Notes under the pieces: generated by a model
Seen by the model: the letters and a program-made list of their open reading frames with translations, nothing else
What the model was told of the DNA's origin: nothing
Databases searched by the model: none
Made by a program: the position numbers and the translations under genes
Source of the DNA: Nitrospirales bacterium
Lineage (GTDB): Bacteria; Nitrospirota; Nitrospiria; Nitrospirales; UBA8639
DNA length: 64,000 nt
Direction of reading: 5' to 3'
Assembly: GCA_029261355.1 (NCBI GenBank)
Contig: JAJDBM010000017.1
Location: 81,736-145,735 of the forward strand
Shown here: piece by piece, positions 8,699-17,175 of the stretch
Numbering within the stretch: position 1 is the stretch's first letter
Layout of the letters: every line of letters starts with the position of its first letter

Positions 8699-9019
8699 AT
8701 GTTCAAGATCACAAAGGTAGCGATTGCCAAACTCCAAGCTCTGGTTGTCGAACATCCTGAGGACCCGATTGTTCGCATTAAAGTGCAAGATCAGGATGAA
8801 CTGAAGATTACCTTTAGTATCACGCTTGAAGATAAAGTACAGACTGATGATGAGGTTCAAGAAATGAATGGCCTTACTGTTGCTCTGGATGTCCAGAGTG
8901 CTCCACGTATGAATGGTGTGATACTTGATTATCAAGAGTCTGGTGGGTTTTCCTTCATCCATCCGAAAGCAGAGGGCCATCATGATGAGTTTCCCTTGAA
9001 TCCTATTAACCTTAATTGA
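8699..9019 (+). CDS. IscA/HesB-like protein lacking cluster cysteines
   Basis: A 106-residue protein with the IscA/HesB-like arrangement (start MFKITKVAIAKLQALV, central strands, C-terminal ESGGFSFIHP in the place of the usual CGCG-type tail). The three cysteines that bind iron or Fe-S in true A-type carriers are all missing; the protein contains no cysteine at all. It is therefore probably not a cluster carrier. The ribosome site is good (AAAAGGAG before ATG). Confidence 0.65.
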   Translation: MFKITKVAIAKLQALVVEHPEDPIVRIKVQDQDELKITFSITLEDKVQTDDEVQEMNGLTVALDVQSAPRMNGVILDYQESGGFSFIHPKAEGHHDEFPLNPINLN

Positions 9020-9130
9020 TGAGATGTCTTTTCCCACTACGGCGAACCGGGAAGAAGTTGAATCTTCAGGCAATTGTGAAAATCTTATACCTGTGGCGTT
9101 AGATTTACGAATTTTTATCTGGATCAATCT

Positions 9131-10327
9131 ATGAGTGCTCCCCATCATCTCTTCTTTGCTCCCTGTCCTTCAGGCTTAGAGGCTGTTTTAGTCGAAGAGC
9201 TAGAGCACCTAGGAGCCATGACTATTCATGCCACGCAAGGTGGTGTGAGTTTTCAAGGATCGTTTACGCTCGGGTATCATGTCAATCTTGAAAGTCGAAT
9301 TGCGAGCCGGGTGCTGTTACAGCTGTCTCGGGAAAATTATCAGGATGAACAAGATATTTATCATGCGACGCGAGACTTCCCATGGTGGGAATGGTTTTCG
9401 GTGGAGCAGACGATAAAAGTCAAAGTTCAAGCAAAAAAGTGTCCACTCAAAAGTTTAGACTTCGTGACATTGCGAATAAAAGATGCGGTGTGTGATGCCT
9501 TTATGAAGAAAAAGCAGGCACGTCCCAATGTGGATACGCATGCTCCAGATATTCAAATCATGGGGTTTCTCGATGACCAGACGTTTACGGTGTATCTCGA
9601 TATGACTGGCGAACCATTATTTAAACGTGGATGGCGTCAGGCCAGAATAGAGGCACCACTGCGAGAAAACCTGGCCGCCGGTCTCGTGAAACTTTCGGGA
9701 TGGACTAAAGACCAGGCGCTCGTAGATCCCATGTGTGGTGGAGGCACGATTTTGATCGAGGCAGCTCAGATGGCAAGACGAGTGGCGCCAGGACTGGGTC
9801 GAGGTTTTGCCTTTCAGAAATTTCGAGGGTTTGATGCTCGTCTGTGGGAGACAATCTGTCGTGCGAGTATTGCGAAGCAAGCCCTGACGACTCCTCTTTC
9901 GCTGTATGGTTCCGATCGAAATGCCGCAGCGTTACAAGTAGCCAATACCAATTGTCGGAATTTGGGATTATCAGAAACGATCACATTGCAGCAGGGTGAT
10001 GTGTTGCATCTACAGTCGCCTCACGAAGAAGGATTCTTGATTACGAATCCGCCCTATGGCATTCGGATTGGAGAATATGCGGAGCTGGCAAAGTTTTATC
10101 CATTATTTGGTGATGTCTTAAAGAAGAAGTATTGTGGATGGCAGGCCTATATATTTTCCTCAGATCGACGGGTTCCGAAAATGATTCGGTTGCTGCCGAC
10201 AAAGAAGACCCCATTGTTTAATGGTGATCTCGAATGTCGTTACTATGAATTCAAACTCGTGAGTGGCGGGCATCGAAAAAGCCGTAGGACAGCTAGCGTT
10301 GCCCCTGAGGAGATGGGGAAAGCTTAA
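9131..10327 (+). CDS. THUMP-domain class I SAM-dependent RNA methyltransferase (RlmL/YpsC-like)
   Basis: 398 residues. An N-terminal THUMP RNA-binding region (about 1-160) precedes a Rossmann methyltransferase with DPMCGGGTILIEAA and the N2-guanine type catalytic motif NPPYG. The family methylates guanine N2 in 23S rRNA (G2445 in E. coli RlmL). The protein matches the single-domain YpsC type rather than the two-domain E. coli RlmKL. No strong ribosome site precedes the ATG. Confidence 0.87.
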   Translation: MSAPHHLFFAPCPSGLEAVLVEELEHLGAMTIHATQGGVSFQGSFTLGYHVNLESRIASRVLLQLSRENYQDEQDIYHATRDFPWWEWFSVEQTIKVKVQAKKCPLKSLDFVTLRIKDAVCDAFMKKKQARPNVDTHAPDIQIMGFLDDQTFTVYLDMTGEPLFKRGWRQARIEAPLRENLAAGLVKLSGWTKDQALVDPMCGGGTILIEAAQMARRVAPGLGRGFAFQKFRGFDARLWETICRASIAKQALTTPLSLYGSDRNAAALQVANTNCRNLGLSETITLQQGDVLHLQSPHEEGFLITNPPYGIRIGEYAELAKFYPLFGDVLKKKYCGWQAYIFSSDRRVPKMIRLLPTKKTPLFNGDLECRYYEFKLVSGGHRKSRRTASVAPEEMGKA

Positions 10328-10331
10328 GCGG

Positions 10332-10784
10332 CTATGCTGGGTTCGTTTGAGTACTTGAAATGGTGTGCCAGACGTCCTCAATACATCGAAGAACGCAGAT
10401 CCATTCGTTGCAACTCGTGGGCTTCTTGAAGACGTAACGCGGGAGAGGCGGTTGTTGTATTTTAGAAACGACTCGTGGGTTGATGGTATTAGTCAAGACC
10501 ACGATAGGCAAGGATCTGAGTTTGTGATCTTGGTGAATTTCTTCAAGTACCTCAAGTCCACTTATGCCGGGCAAGGTGAGGCCGAGGAACATCAAGTTGG
10601 GTTTGGACACGTCAAGAAAGGGATGTTCTTGGCGTAGAAATGCCAAGGCTTGTTCTCCATCTTCGACTTCTTGAATTTCCACGCTGACAATTTGTGATAC
10701 AGTTAAGGCTTCCTGTAGGGAATAGAGCTCGTCTAGGTCGCTCTCTACCATTAAGATTTTTATCGAATTGGTCATTGTGTTCAA
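10332..10784 (-). CDS. Stand-alone receiver domain without the phosphoacceptor Asp
   Basis: A 150-residue CheY-like receiver. The N-terminal acidic pair (MVESDLDE), the switch Thr (VVLTN) and the Lys (FKKP) are in place, but the phosphoacceptor position in the beta3 loop reads FLGLTLPG where active receivers have LLDxxLP. The residue is Gly, codon GGC at 10581-10583 on the minus strand, one base from an Asp codon. It should therefore not be phosphorylated in the usual way. It is divergent from the radical SAM gene, with a 16-base palindrome between them. Confidence 0.8.
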   Translation of the reverse strand: MNTMTNSIKILMVESDLDELYSLQEALTVSQIVSVEIQEVEDGEQALAFLRQEHPFLDVSKPNLMFLGLTLPGISGLEVLEEIHQDHKLRSLPIVVLTNTINPRVVSKIQQPPLPRYVFKKPTSCNEWICVLRCIEDVWHTISSTQTNPA

Positions 10785-10854
10785 TCTATGAGTTGTGAAA
10801 AGTGAGAGCTAGGAAATCTCTAGAAATAACTGATCCCCCGTATTTTTCTCTCAC

Positions 10855-10870
10855 ACGTGACGTGTCACGT
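10855..10870. promoter_or_regulatory. Palindrome between divergent genes (candidate operator)
   Basis: Perfect inverted repeat ACGTGAC-GT-GTCACGT, about 70 bases from the start codons of both the pseudo-receiver gene and the radical SAM gene. Size and placement suit a dimeric regulator's site; the regulator is unknown. Confidence 0.45.
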
Positions 10871-10936
10871 CTTTCTCTCAAGATTCTCCTCATTTTTATC
10901 GGTTGAAGGCAAGTGAGGGTTAAGGGAAATTGATCA

Positions 10937-13150
10937 ATGACTGTTGATTCGTCGTTACCCTCCATCCTGCTCATTGTTCCTCCATTAACGCAAATCAATA
11001 CCCCGTATCCATCTACCGCCTATTTAACAGGGTTTTTACGGTCTCGAGGCTATAAGGTCCAGCAAGCGGATGTTGGGATCGAGATGGTCCTAAAGGTCTT
11101 TTCACGTGAGACATTGACGCAGGTATTTGAGCAGCTTCGGTGCCAGGTTCACAATCTTCCGGGTGAAGCGCTTCAAATGCTGAGTGTCGCGCCAGCCTAT
11201 GTCGATACCATTGAACCTGTGATGAGCTTTTTGCAAGGACATGACCCTGCCATGGCGCCACGAATTTGCCAAGGCAATTTTCTTCCTCAGGGTCCTCGTT
11301 TAGGAGCGTATGACTACGTAGGGCGACAATCACTCACGGGTCTTCATAATCAGACCGACCTTGCGAAGCATTTGGCTTCGCTGTATGTCGAAGATCTTGC
11401 AGATTTGGTGCAGGCCACGGTGAGTCCTCATTTCGCCTTGAGTCGATATGCAGAATCAATAGCCAAGAACGCCAGTTCATTTGATGGAATACTCAATGCA
11501 CTAGAGTCACCACCAAGCCTGACAGATGAGTTGATGTTGAAGGCTTTCTGGGCGCATGTTGAAAAGACTCAACCATCGATTGTTGGCATGACCGTGCCGT
11601 TTCCAGGCAATGTCTATGGGGCTTTTCGAATAGCACAGGCATTGAAGGCGAAGAGGCCTGAGATCAAGGTAATGTTGGGGGGAGGGTATGCCAATACCGA
11701 ATTGCGTCGTGTGAGTGATGCCAGGGTGTTTGATTTTCTTGATTATATCACGCTTGATGATGGCGAGCGCCCAATACTCTGTCTTTTAGAGCAGTTGCAT
11801 GGGACAGGCAATGAGGGAGAGTTATGCCGAACATTTCTGAGGTCAGGTGGGAAGGTTGTGTGGTGCGACGACTCTTCGAAGCGCGACGTTCCTCAAGCAG
11901 AGTTAGCGACCCCTACGTATGACGGCTTACCGCTGAACCGCTATGTGACGATATTGGATACGCTGAATCCGATGCACCGTTTATGGTCAGATGGGCATTG
12001 GAATAAGTTAACCGTGGCGCATGGATGTTATTGGAAACAATGCACTTTTTGCGACGTGGGACTTGATTATATCGGCCGGTATGAAGCCTCACCCAGTGAG
12101 CTCTTGACGGATCGGATTGAGGCGCTCATCGCAGAGACTGGGCGACGTGGGTTTCATTTTGTTGACGAAGCGGCGCCTCCGGCAGGGCTCAAAGGGTTAG
12201 CCTTGTCGCTGTTAGAGCGAGGGGTCACCATTTCATGGTGGGGAAATATTCGCTTTGAATCGGCCTTTACTGGTGATCTCTGTCGCCTATTGGCGGCGTC
12301 TGGATGCATTGCGGTGAGTGCAGGGTTGGAGGCCGCCTCTGATCGTTTATTGGAGCTAGTCAAAAAAGGTATCACCGTTGATCAAACGGTCGAAGTGGCT
12401 TCGGCTTTTCAAGAGGCAGGAATTTTGATTCATGCCTATTTGATGTATGGATTGCCGAGTGAAACGATTGCTGAAACTGTGGAAAGTTTAGAGCGCGTGC
12501 GGCAGATGTTTGCGTCTGATTTGATTCAGTCGGCATTTTGGCATCGTTTTACGACCACTGCTCATAGTCCAATTGGTATTGATCCAGACACGTATGGGAT
12601 ACGCCTGATGAAACCACGAGACGGTGGTTTTGCGGAGAATGATCTGATTCATGAAGATCTTCATGCAGCCACTCCAGAATGGATTGGAGAGGGGCTTCGT
12701 GAAGCGTTGTTGTATTTCAAGGAAGGTGAAGGGTTTGATCAGGATGTTCGTTCCTGGTTTGCTGAACCTGTTCCAAAACCGCGAGTTCGACGCGATTGGG
12801 TGAAACGGCTACTGTCAACTGGGGAACGTGTTGATCCATCAGTTGCCGAGCGAAAGTTTGTGTGGGTGGGGGGGACCCCTGTGATAGAGAATAAAAGGAA
12901 CAATCATTGCCGGCTCATTCTTCCCAATCGGTCAACTGATGAGACAGTGAACCTTTCGCAGGACCATGCAGCTTGGCTCATGGATTTGATTTACTGTGCG
13001 ACTCCTAACCGTGAAAAGGGCAAGATTGGTTATCCTGTCTACAAAGCGGTCCGTTCAACGTTTCCCTATGGACATGCAAAAGGCTTTGATGTGTTGTGGC
13101 AATCACAGGCTTTAGGAAAAGCACGAAGTATTGGATTGTTGTTAGTGTAA
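10937..13150 (+). CDS. B12-binding-domain radical SAM protein
   Basis: A 737-residue protein. The N-terminal region (about 1-330) resembles a cobalamin-binding Rossmann domain (NTPYPSTAYLTGFLRSRGYK; MLGGGYANTELR). The central radical SAM barrel starts at AHGCYWKQCTFCD, which spaces its cysteines as C-x4-C-x2-C, an arrangement shared by some B12-dependent radical SAM proteins. A further 200-residue C-terminal region is less conserved. The substrate is unknown and no precursor peptide or sugar gene is adjacent. AAGGGAAA precedes the ATG. Confidence 0.82.
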   Translation: MTVDSSLPSILLIVPPLTQINTPYPSTAYLTGFLRSRGYKVQQADVGIEMVLKVFSRETLTQVFEQLRCQVHNLPGEALQMLSVAPAYVDTIEPVMSFLQGHDPAMAPRICQGNFLPQGPRLGAYDYVGRQSLTGLHNQTDLAKHLASLYVEDLADLVQATVSPHFALSRYAESIAKNASSFDGILNALESPPSLTDELMLKAFWAHVEKTQPSIVGMTVPFPGNVYGAFRIAQALKAKRPEIKVMLGGGYANTELRRVSDARVFDFLDYITLDDGERPILCLLEQLHGTGNEGELCRTFLRSGGKVVWCDDSSKRDVPQAELATPTYDGLPLNRYVTILDTLNPMHRLWSDGHWNKLTVAHGCYWKQCTFCDVGLDYIGRYEASPSELLTDRIEALIAETGRRGFHFVDEAAPPAGLKGLALSLLERGVTISWWGNIRFESAFTGDLCRLLAASGCIAVSAGLEAASDRLLELVKKGITVDQTVEVASAFQEAGILIHAYLMYGLPSETIAETVESLERVRQMFASDLIQSAFWHRFTTTAHSPIGIDPDTYGIRLMKPRDGGFAENDLIHEDLHAATPEWIGEGLREALLYFKEGEGFDQDVRSWFAEPVPKPRVRRDWVKRLLSTGERVDPSVAERKFVWVGGTPVIENKRNNHCRLILPNRSTDETVNLSQDHAAWLMDLIYCATPNREKGKIGYPVYKAVRSTFPYGHAKGFDVLWQSQALGKARSIGLLLV

Positions 13151-13196
13151 GAAGAGAATGTGAGATTGTATTGTACCCTTGAAAGGACATGGCACG

Positions 13197-13634
13197 ATGA
13201 GCAAGCAAGAGTATCCACGGAGTCCCAAGGTCCAGGTTGGCAGACTCTGCCACCTTGCGCGGCTGTTTGATAAAATTCGTATGCGCCATGAGGGTTTAAT
13301 CCAGGACTATCATTATCTGACAACCGGGTTTGATAAGTATCTCCTTGAGCTCTTACATATCAATGGAGAGGACTTGGAAAAACGAGTCTTGGCGGGAGGA
13401 ACAGACGAAGAAATCTTGGCTTGGATCAAGAGTAATGGGAAGATGGTTTCTGACGAAGCATCGCAGCAATGGAACACGATGGTGTTGAATGGCACGCCTC
13501 AGAACGAGCAAGCCCAGCAACGTTTCAATGGGTTAGTCGAGGCCCTGGCCAAAAGCCGAGGAGTTGTAGTTGATCAATTGCCCACATTGACCACCTGGGT
13601 GGATGTCATTGAATGTGATGAGGGAAGGCTCTAG
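13197..13634 (+). CDS. DUF5069 family protein
   Basis: A 145-residue soluble protein that resembles the DUF5069 family (N-terminal YPRSPKVQVGRLCHLARLFDK, central LLELLHINGEDLEKRVLAGG, a W-containing C-terminus). Function is unknown. The start is ATG 13197 with GAAAGGAC upstream, rather than the in-frame TTG at 13179. It follows the radical SAM gene by 46 bases on the same strand. Confidence 0.7.
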   Translation: MSKQEYPRSPKVQVGRLCHLARLFDKIRMRHEGLIQDYHYLTTGFDKYLLELLHINGEDLEKRVLAGGTDEEILAWIKSNGKMVSDEASQQWNTMVLNGTPQNEQAQQRFNGLVEALAKSRGVVVDQLPTLTTWVDVIECDEGRL

Positions 13635-13727
13635 CGGATTTTCTCTGGTGTGATGTTGAATAGAGAGAGGGATGTAATAGCCAGAGATTACTGAATCCAA
13701 AGTTTGATCAGTATGATGTAACGAAGA

Positions 13728-14006
13728 TTAATCTTTCTGCCCGGTTTTTTTGATAATGTGGTATCCAAATTGGGTTTTGACCACATTGCTCAGACTTCCA
13801 TGGCCAATTTTTTTGACCGCATCTTCAAAGGCCTTCACCATTTTCCCAGGCCCAAACCACCCAAGATCTCCACTTTTGGATTTACTTGGACAGGTTGAAA
13901 ATTCCTTAGCCAAGTCTCCAAACTTCCCACCACTTTTCAGACGTTTTCGAACGTCGTCCGCTAACCCTTTTTCTTTCACTAAAATATGACTGGCTCTCCA
14001 CTCCAT
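13728..14006 (-). CDS. Parvulin-type peptidyl-prolyl cis-trans isomerase
   Basis: A compact 92-residue single-domain parvulin with the full signature: ASHILVKEK, GKFGDLAKEFSTCPSKSKSGDLGWF, TQFGYHIIK. There is no signal peptide, so it acts in the cytoplasm, similar to E. coli PpiC. AAGGAGAGC lies six bases before the ATG. Confidence 0.93.
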   Translation of the reverse strand: MEWRASHILVKEKGLADDVRKRLKSGGKFGDLAKEFSTCPSKSKSGDLGWFGPGKMVKAFEDAVKKIGHGSLSNVVKTQFGYHIIKKTGQKD

Positions 14007-14436
14007 ATGCTCTCCTTAGTTGTCATTCAGAAGTATTATAATAGACCTATCAATAGAAAACTTAGACGACCCTTGTAGGATGAGAAAAACGTATCAAAGA
14101 AGTTGAGTACTGTCAATTACAGCCAATAGCAGTCTTCAGACGAGTTTTCTATATTGTTTTCCAATGACCTCATCATGCACTGGAGGCCGATGCATTTCTC
14201 AAATATCCCCATAATCGCCTCGACCAGGAGCACTATTGCTGAACGATCAAGTTGTTTGTACGTAATGTGCAGTCAATTGTGTGAAAAGAGGAGGGCCATG
14301 CCAACCCATCTTGCTATCGATGGCAAATTTGTCCAAACCGTGAACCGTTTAGGGGTAATAGGATCTAGTCATAGGCTTCATGAAACTTTTCAGTTCTGAG
14401 GCTTCCCTCGCCGTGGTTACCGGTCTGAAAGCTGTG
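14007..14436. other. Intergenic stretch, possible gene remnant
   Basis: No convincing intact gene. A plus-strand frame at 14154-14399 has no ribosome site. Its tail (HLAIDGKFVQT) faintly recalls the IDGK segment of ISAs1/IS4-type transposases, which is too little for a call. Confidence 0.3.
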
Positions 14437-15186
14437 CTAGGTCCAGATGTGTATTAACCCTAGACCGCTGATGACTACTAGCATTCCCCCAACGATTTGT
14501 TTGAACTGTTGATCGTTGTTCAGAATGGTATCGTGAAACTTGAGCCCGATCATGTGCCCAATGGTGGCGATGGGAAGCAGCATCAGAGCGGAGAAGAGAT
14601 GCAGGTCAACTCCTAGTATCGCGAATGTACTCATTTTGATGGTGACGAGGGTAAACCAGAGTGCGAACAGCGTATTTCGTAATTGATCGGCCGCCACATT
14701 CTTCATGAACACTGCCACCATAAGTGGTGCCCCGGTGAGTGAGGTTCCTGCGACATATCCACCAAGAGCAAGAAGTAAGGTGTCGCTCCAATTTTTTCTG
14801 CTGTTGATCGAAAGGTTGAGTAGCCACATGAAGCCATATCCGAGTGCGACGGAATAGATGAAGATGAGGAGCCAGTTTGTGGGTAATGTAATAAGGCCGA
14901 AGACCCCAATTAAGGTGGTGGGAATGATCGAGAGGCTGGTGAGTCGCAAATATCGCCAATCAACATTATGAAGGCGAGTGCGTAGGGTGATGGCAGAAAA
15001 AAAGAGCAGATGCGTTCCGATGATTGGTAACCAAAAGAGTGGTTGGTCATACAGAAACAGCATGAGCGGTAATCCCAATGCCGCTCCGCCAAACCCCAGT
15101 CCGCTACGAACAAACCCGGTCCAGATAAAGAGTAATCCTGTGAGCAGTAGCTGGGTGGTATCGAAATCAAAGAGGAGACTCGTCAT
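14437..15186 (-). CDS. TauE/SafE (TSUP) family membrane permease
   Basis: 249 residues, about eight helices in two repeats with the TSUP feature GLGFGGAALGLPLMLF near the N-terminus and GTSLTGAPLMVAVFM in the second half. The family exports or takes up sulfite, sulfoacetate or other organic anions; the substrate here is unknown. A perfect 8-bp inverted repeat (15208-15225) sits just upstream of the start. Confidence 0.86.
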   Translation of the reverse strand: MTSLLFDFDTTQLLLTGLLFIWTGFVRSGLGFGGAALGLPLMLFLYDQPLFWLPIIGTHLLFFSAITLRTRLHNVDWRYLRLTSLSIIPTTLIGVFGLITLPTNWLLIFIYSVALGYGFMWLLNLSINSRKNWSDTLLLALGGYVAGTSLTGAPLMVAVFMKNVAADQLRNTLFALWFTLVTIKMSTFAILGVDLHLFSALMLLPIATIGHMIGLKFHDTILNNDQQFKQIVGGMLVVISGLGLIHIWT

Positions 15187-15207
15187 GATTGGATCATATT
15201 CTTAGCC

Positions 15208-15225
15208 CACCCAACTTGTTGGGTG
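15208..15225. repeat. Inverted repeat upstream of the TSUP gene
   Basis: CACCCAAC-TT-GTTGGGTG, about 20 bases before the minus-strand TSUP start codon. With no T-run after it, an operator or a leader hairpin is more likely than a terminator. Confidence 0.35.
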
Positions 15226-15298
15226 TGAAGTGAGACTGATGTAGAGGCAGATAATGTAGAGCAACTATTGAGTTGCGTATGAATAAGATCCTGCAGGG

Positions 15299-16087
15299 TT
15301 AGTCTTCGTCCAGGGCTTTCAGCAGTTTTTGAGTCGTTGAGGCTATCCGAGAATGGGTTGCGATGACTCCACGTGTGGTTGTCTGTGGTTGATTGAAGAA
15401 GAGCGGGTGTCCGTCACGATCCTGAATCAAGCCACCTGCTTCTTGGACCAGGAGGACTCCAGCGGCAATGTCCCATTCATTTTGGTTACCTGGATTAAGG
15501 GTCATGTCAACGTGGCCGGCGGCTTGAAGGGCTAACGCATAGGCAATTGAACCGAAGCCTTGAAATGTGATCTCTGGGGCAAGTGCTTGAAGCGTCTTCT
15601 GTTGATGTGGGGAGATGCTGACTAAACATGTGGTTTGGTCAGTGGTTGTTGTCTTCACGTGTATGGGGTGATCGTTGAGAGTGGCCCCTTTACTTTTTAC
15701 TGCCGAATACATTTCATTCTTTGCGGGATTGAAGATTATTGCGAGGACTGGCTCGTGGTTAACGACAAGTGCGAGAGAAATGGCATATTCAGGAATCTTG
15801 GAAATGAAATTTCTTGTCCCATCTATCGGGTCGAGAACCCAAACACGGTGTTTGTTTAATCGTTCTAGATCATCTGGAGTTTCTTCCGATAGCCATCCAT
15901 CATTTGGGTGCCTGCTGAGTAATTGGTTCTTGAGGATTCGGTCGACTTCATAATCAGCCGTCGTCACTTGGGATTGATCCGATTTGATCGTAATCTCGAT
16001 ACCCTGTTGCTCAAGTTCTAAGACTCGTTTTCCTGCATCACGGACGACTTGATGGAGAAAGAGTATTTCTGATTCATCGTATGGCAT
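15299..16087 (-). CDS. Inositol monophosphatase-family phosphatase (CysQ/SuhB-like)
   Basis: 262 residues from the ATG at 16087. The lithium-sensitive phosphatase motifs are intact: WLSEE, WVLDPIDGTRNF (metal site 1) and EWDIAAGVLLVQEAGG (metal site 2). Substrates of the family include inositol phosphates, 3'-phosphoadenosine 5'-phosphate and fructose bisphosphate; the sequence alone does not decide. A longer in-frame TTG start at 16174 would add an unconserved 29-residue tail. Confidence 0.87.
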   Translation of the reverse strand: MPYDESEILFLHQVVRDAGKRVLELEQQGIEITIKSDQSQVTTADYEVDRILKNQLLSRHPNDGWLSEETPDDLERLNKHRVWVLDPIDGTRNFISKIPEYAISLALVVNHEPVLAIIFNPAKNEMYSAVKSKGATLNDHPIHVKTTTTDQTTCLVSISPHQQKTLQALAPEITFQGFGSIAYALALQAAGHVDMTLNPGNQNEWDIAAGVLLVQEAGGLIQDRDGHPLFFNQPQTTTRGVIATHSRIASTTQKLLKALDED

Positions 16088-16331
16088 ATGTGCGTTGTAG
16101 GATGGTCTCGATCTCAGGTTGCTGATATGATCAAACTCGGACGTCACTATAGTCTTGAATCGTCCATGAGTCAAAATCTTCTGTTTTTTCAGGATTGTTC
16201 TATCTGCAGATACGGAGTAAAATTTACAATGAAACTTGGTCTATAGGGGGAAAGCCGCTAATTCGTTCTCAATTGTTATGTATCCTGCGCAGATGAGTAT
16301 TCAGAATTGAGTCGTGTGAGCTGTTGCATCA

Positions 16332-16568
16332 ATGCCAAAAATTCGTGTCGCATTGAACCTCCCTCCCCATAAATTGCTCGCGTACTATGAAGGGGTGGCG
16401 GGTGAGGTGTTGGCCAAAACTTCAGATGGTCGAACCATACGGTTTCCTGCCAGAGTATTGCGTCAGTTCGTGACCACAAATGGGGTGGTCGGATCATTTT
16501 TCATTACCTATGATCGTCACAAGAAGTTTGTGGCCATCGAGCGAGAGAGTCAAGGACCGTTTGCCTAA
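16332..16568 (+). CDS. DUF2835 family protein
   Basis: A 78-residue protein matching the DUF2835 pattern: LLAYYEGVAGEVLAKTSDGR, then IRFPARVLRQFVTTNGVVG and FFITYDRHKKFVAIER. Function is unknown. It is five bases upstream of the YqaA-like gene and probably co-transcribed. Confidence 0.78.
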   Translation: MPKIRVALNLPPHKLLAYYEGVAGEVLAKTSDGRTIRFPARVLRQFVTTNGVVGSFFITYDRHKKFVAIERESQGPFA

Positions 16569-16573
16569 TCTCC

Positions 16574-16996
16574 ATGTCGGTTGAAGACTATACCTTAGGT
16601 GGACTTTTCCTTAGCGCGTTTATTTCATCGACGCTCTTCCCGGGTGGTTCAGAGGTGGTGCTTGGTGTGTTGGTCGCACAACGAACCCATGACCCATGGG
16701 TTTTATTGGGCGTGGCGACGGCTGGGAACACCTTGGGTGGAATGAGTTCCTGGTTGCTTGGACTCCTCATGAGCTGGCGTTTTCCTGTCGCACGTCTGAC
16801 GAAGCCTCGGCAGCAGCAAGCTGTAGAAAGTTTACAATGCTGGGGAAGTCCTTTATTGTTCTTTTCTTGGATTCCAGTGATTGGTGATCCCTTATGCGTG
16901 GCAGCCGGGTGGTTGCATGTAAATGGGATGCTCGCGTTCTTGTTTATTGGCGTCGGGAAAGCGTTGAGATATGCTGTCATCGTCGCAATGGTGTAA
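16574..16996 (+). CDS. YqaA-family inner-membrane protein (DedA superfamily)
   Basis: 140 residues with about four helices and the family stretches STLFPGGSEVVL and AGNTLGGMSSW, then SWIPVIGDPLCVAAGWL. YqaA proteins are small relatives of DedA/SNARE-associated transporters; the role is unknown. It is tightly coupled to the DUF2835 gene. Confidence 0.85.
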   Translation: MSVEDYTLGGLFLSAFISSTLFPGGSEVVLGVLVAQRTHDPWVLLGVATAGNTLGGMSSWLLGLLMSWRFPVARLTKPRQQQAVESLQCWGSPLLFFSWIPVIGDPLCVAAGWLHVNGMLAFLFIGVGKALRYAVIVAMV

Positions 16997-17175
16997 GACC
17001 GATACGAGGTCCCTTCTCCAATGAGAATACCCAGTTCGAGTTGTTTCCTTCCACGAGAATATTCCTTGAATTGCGGAGAGACAAACTGTTAAACCCTTGT
17101 TGATCAAAGCCTTTTGCATGGAAAAGAAAACTGGTGCGAGAGTTCTTCTCCCTGTACTTTGATGGAAAGGATTAC

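Noticed and set aside
14154-14399. An 81-residue plus-strand frame as a transposase gene
   Set aside because: No ribosome site and only an IDGK tetrapeptide recalls transposases; too weak.
16276-16497. Minus-strand frame opposite the DUF2835 gene
   Set aside because: The plus strand encodes a recognisable DUF2835 protein at the same place.
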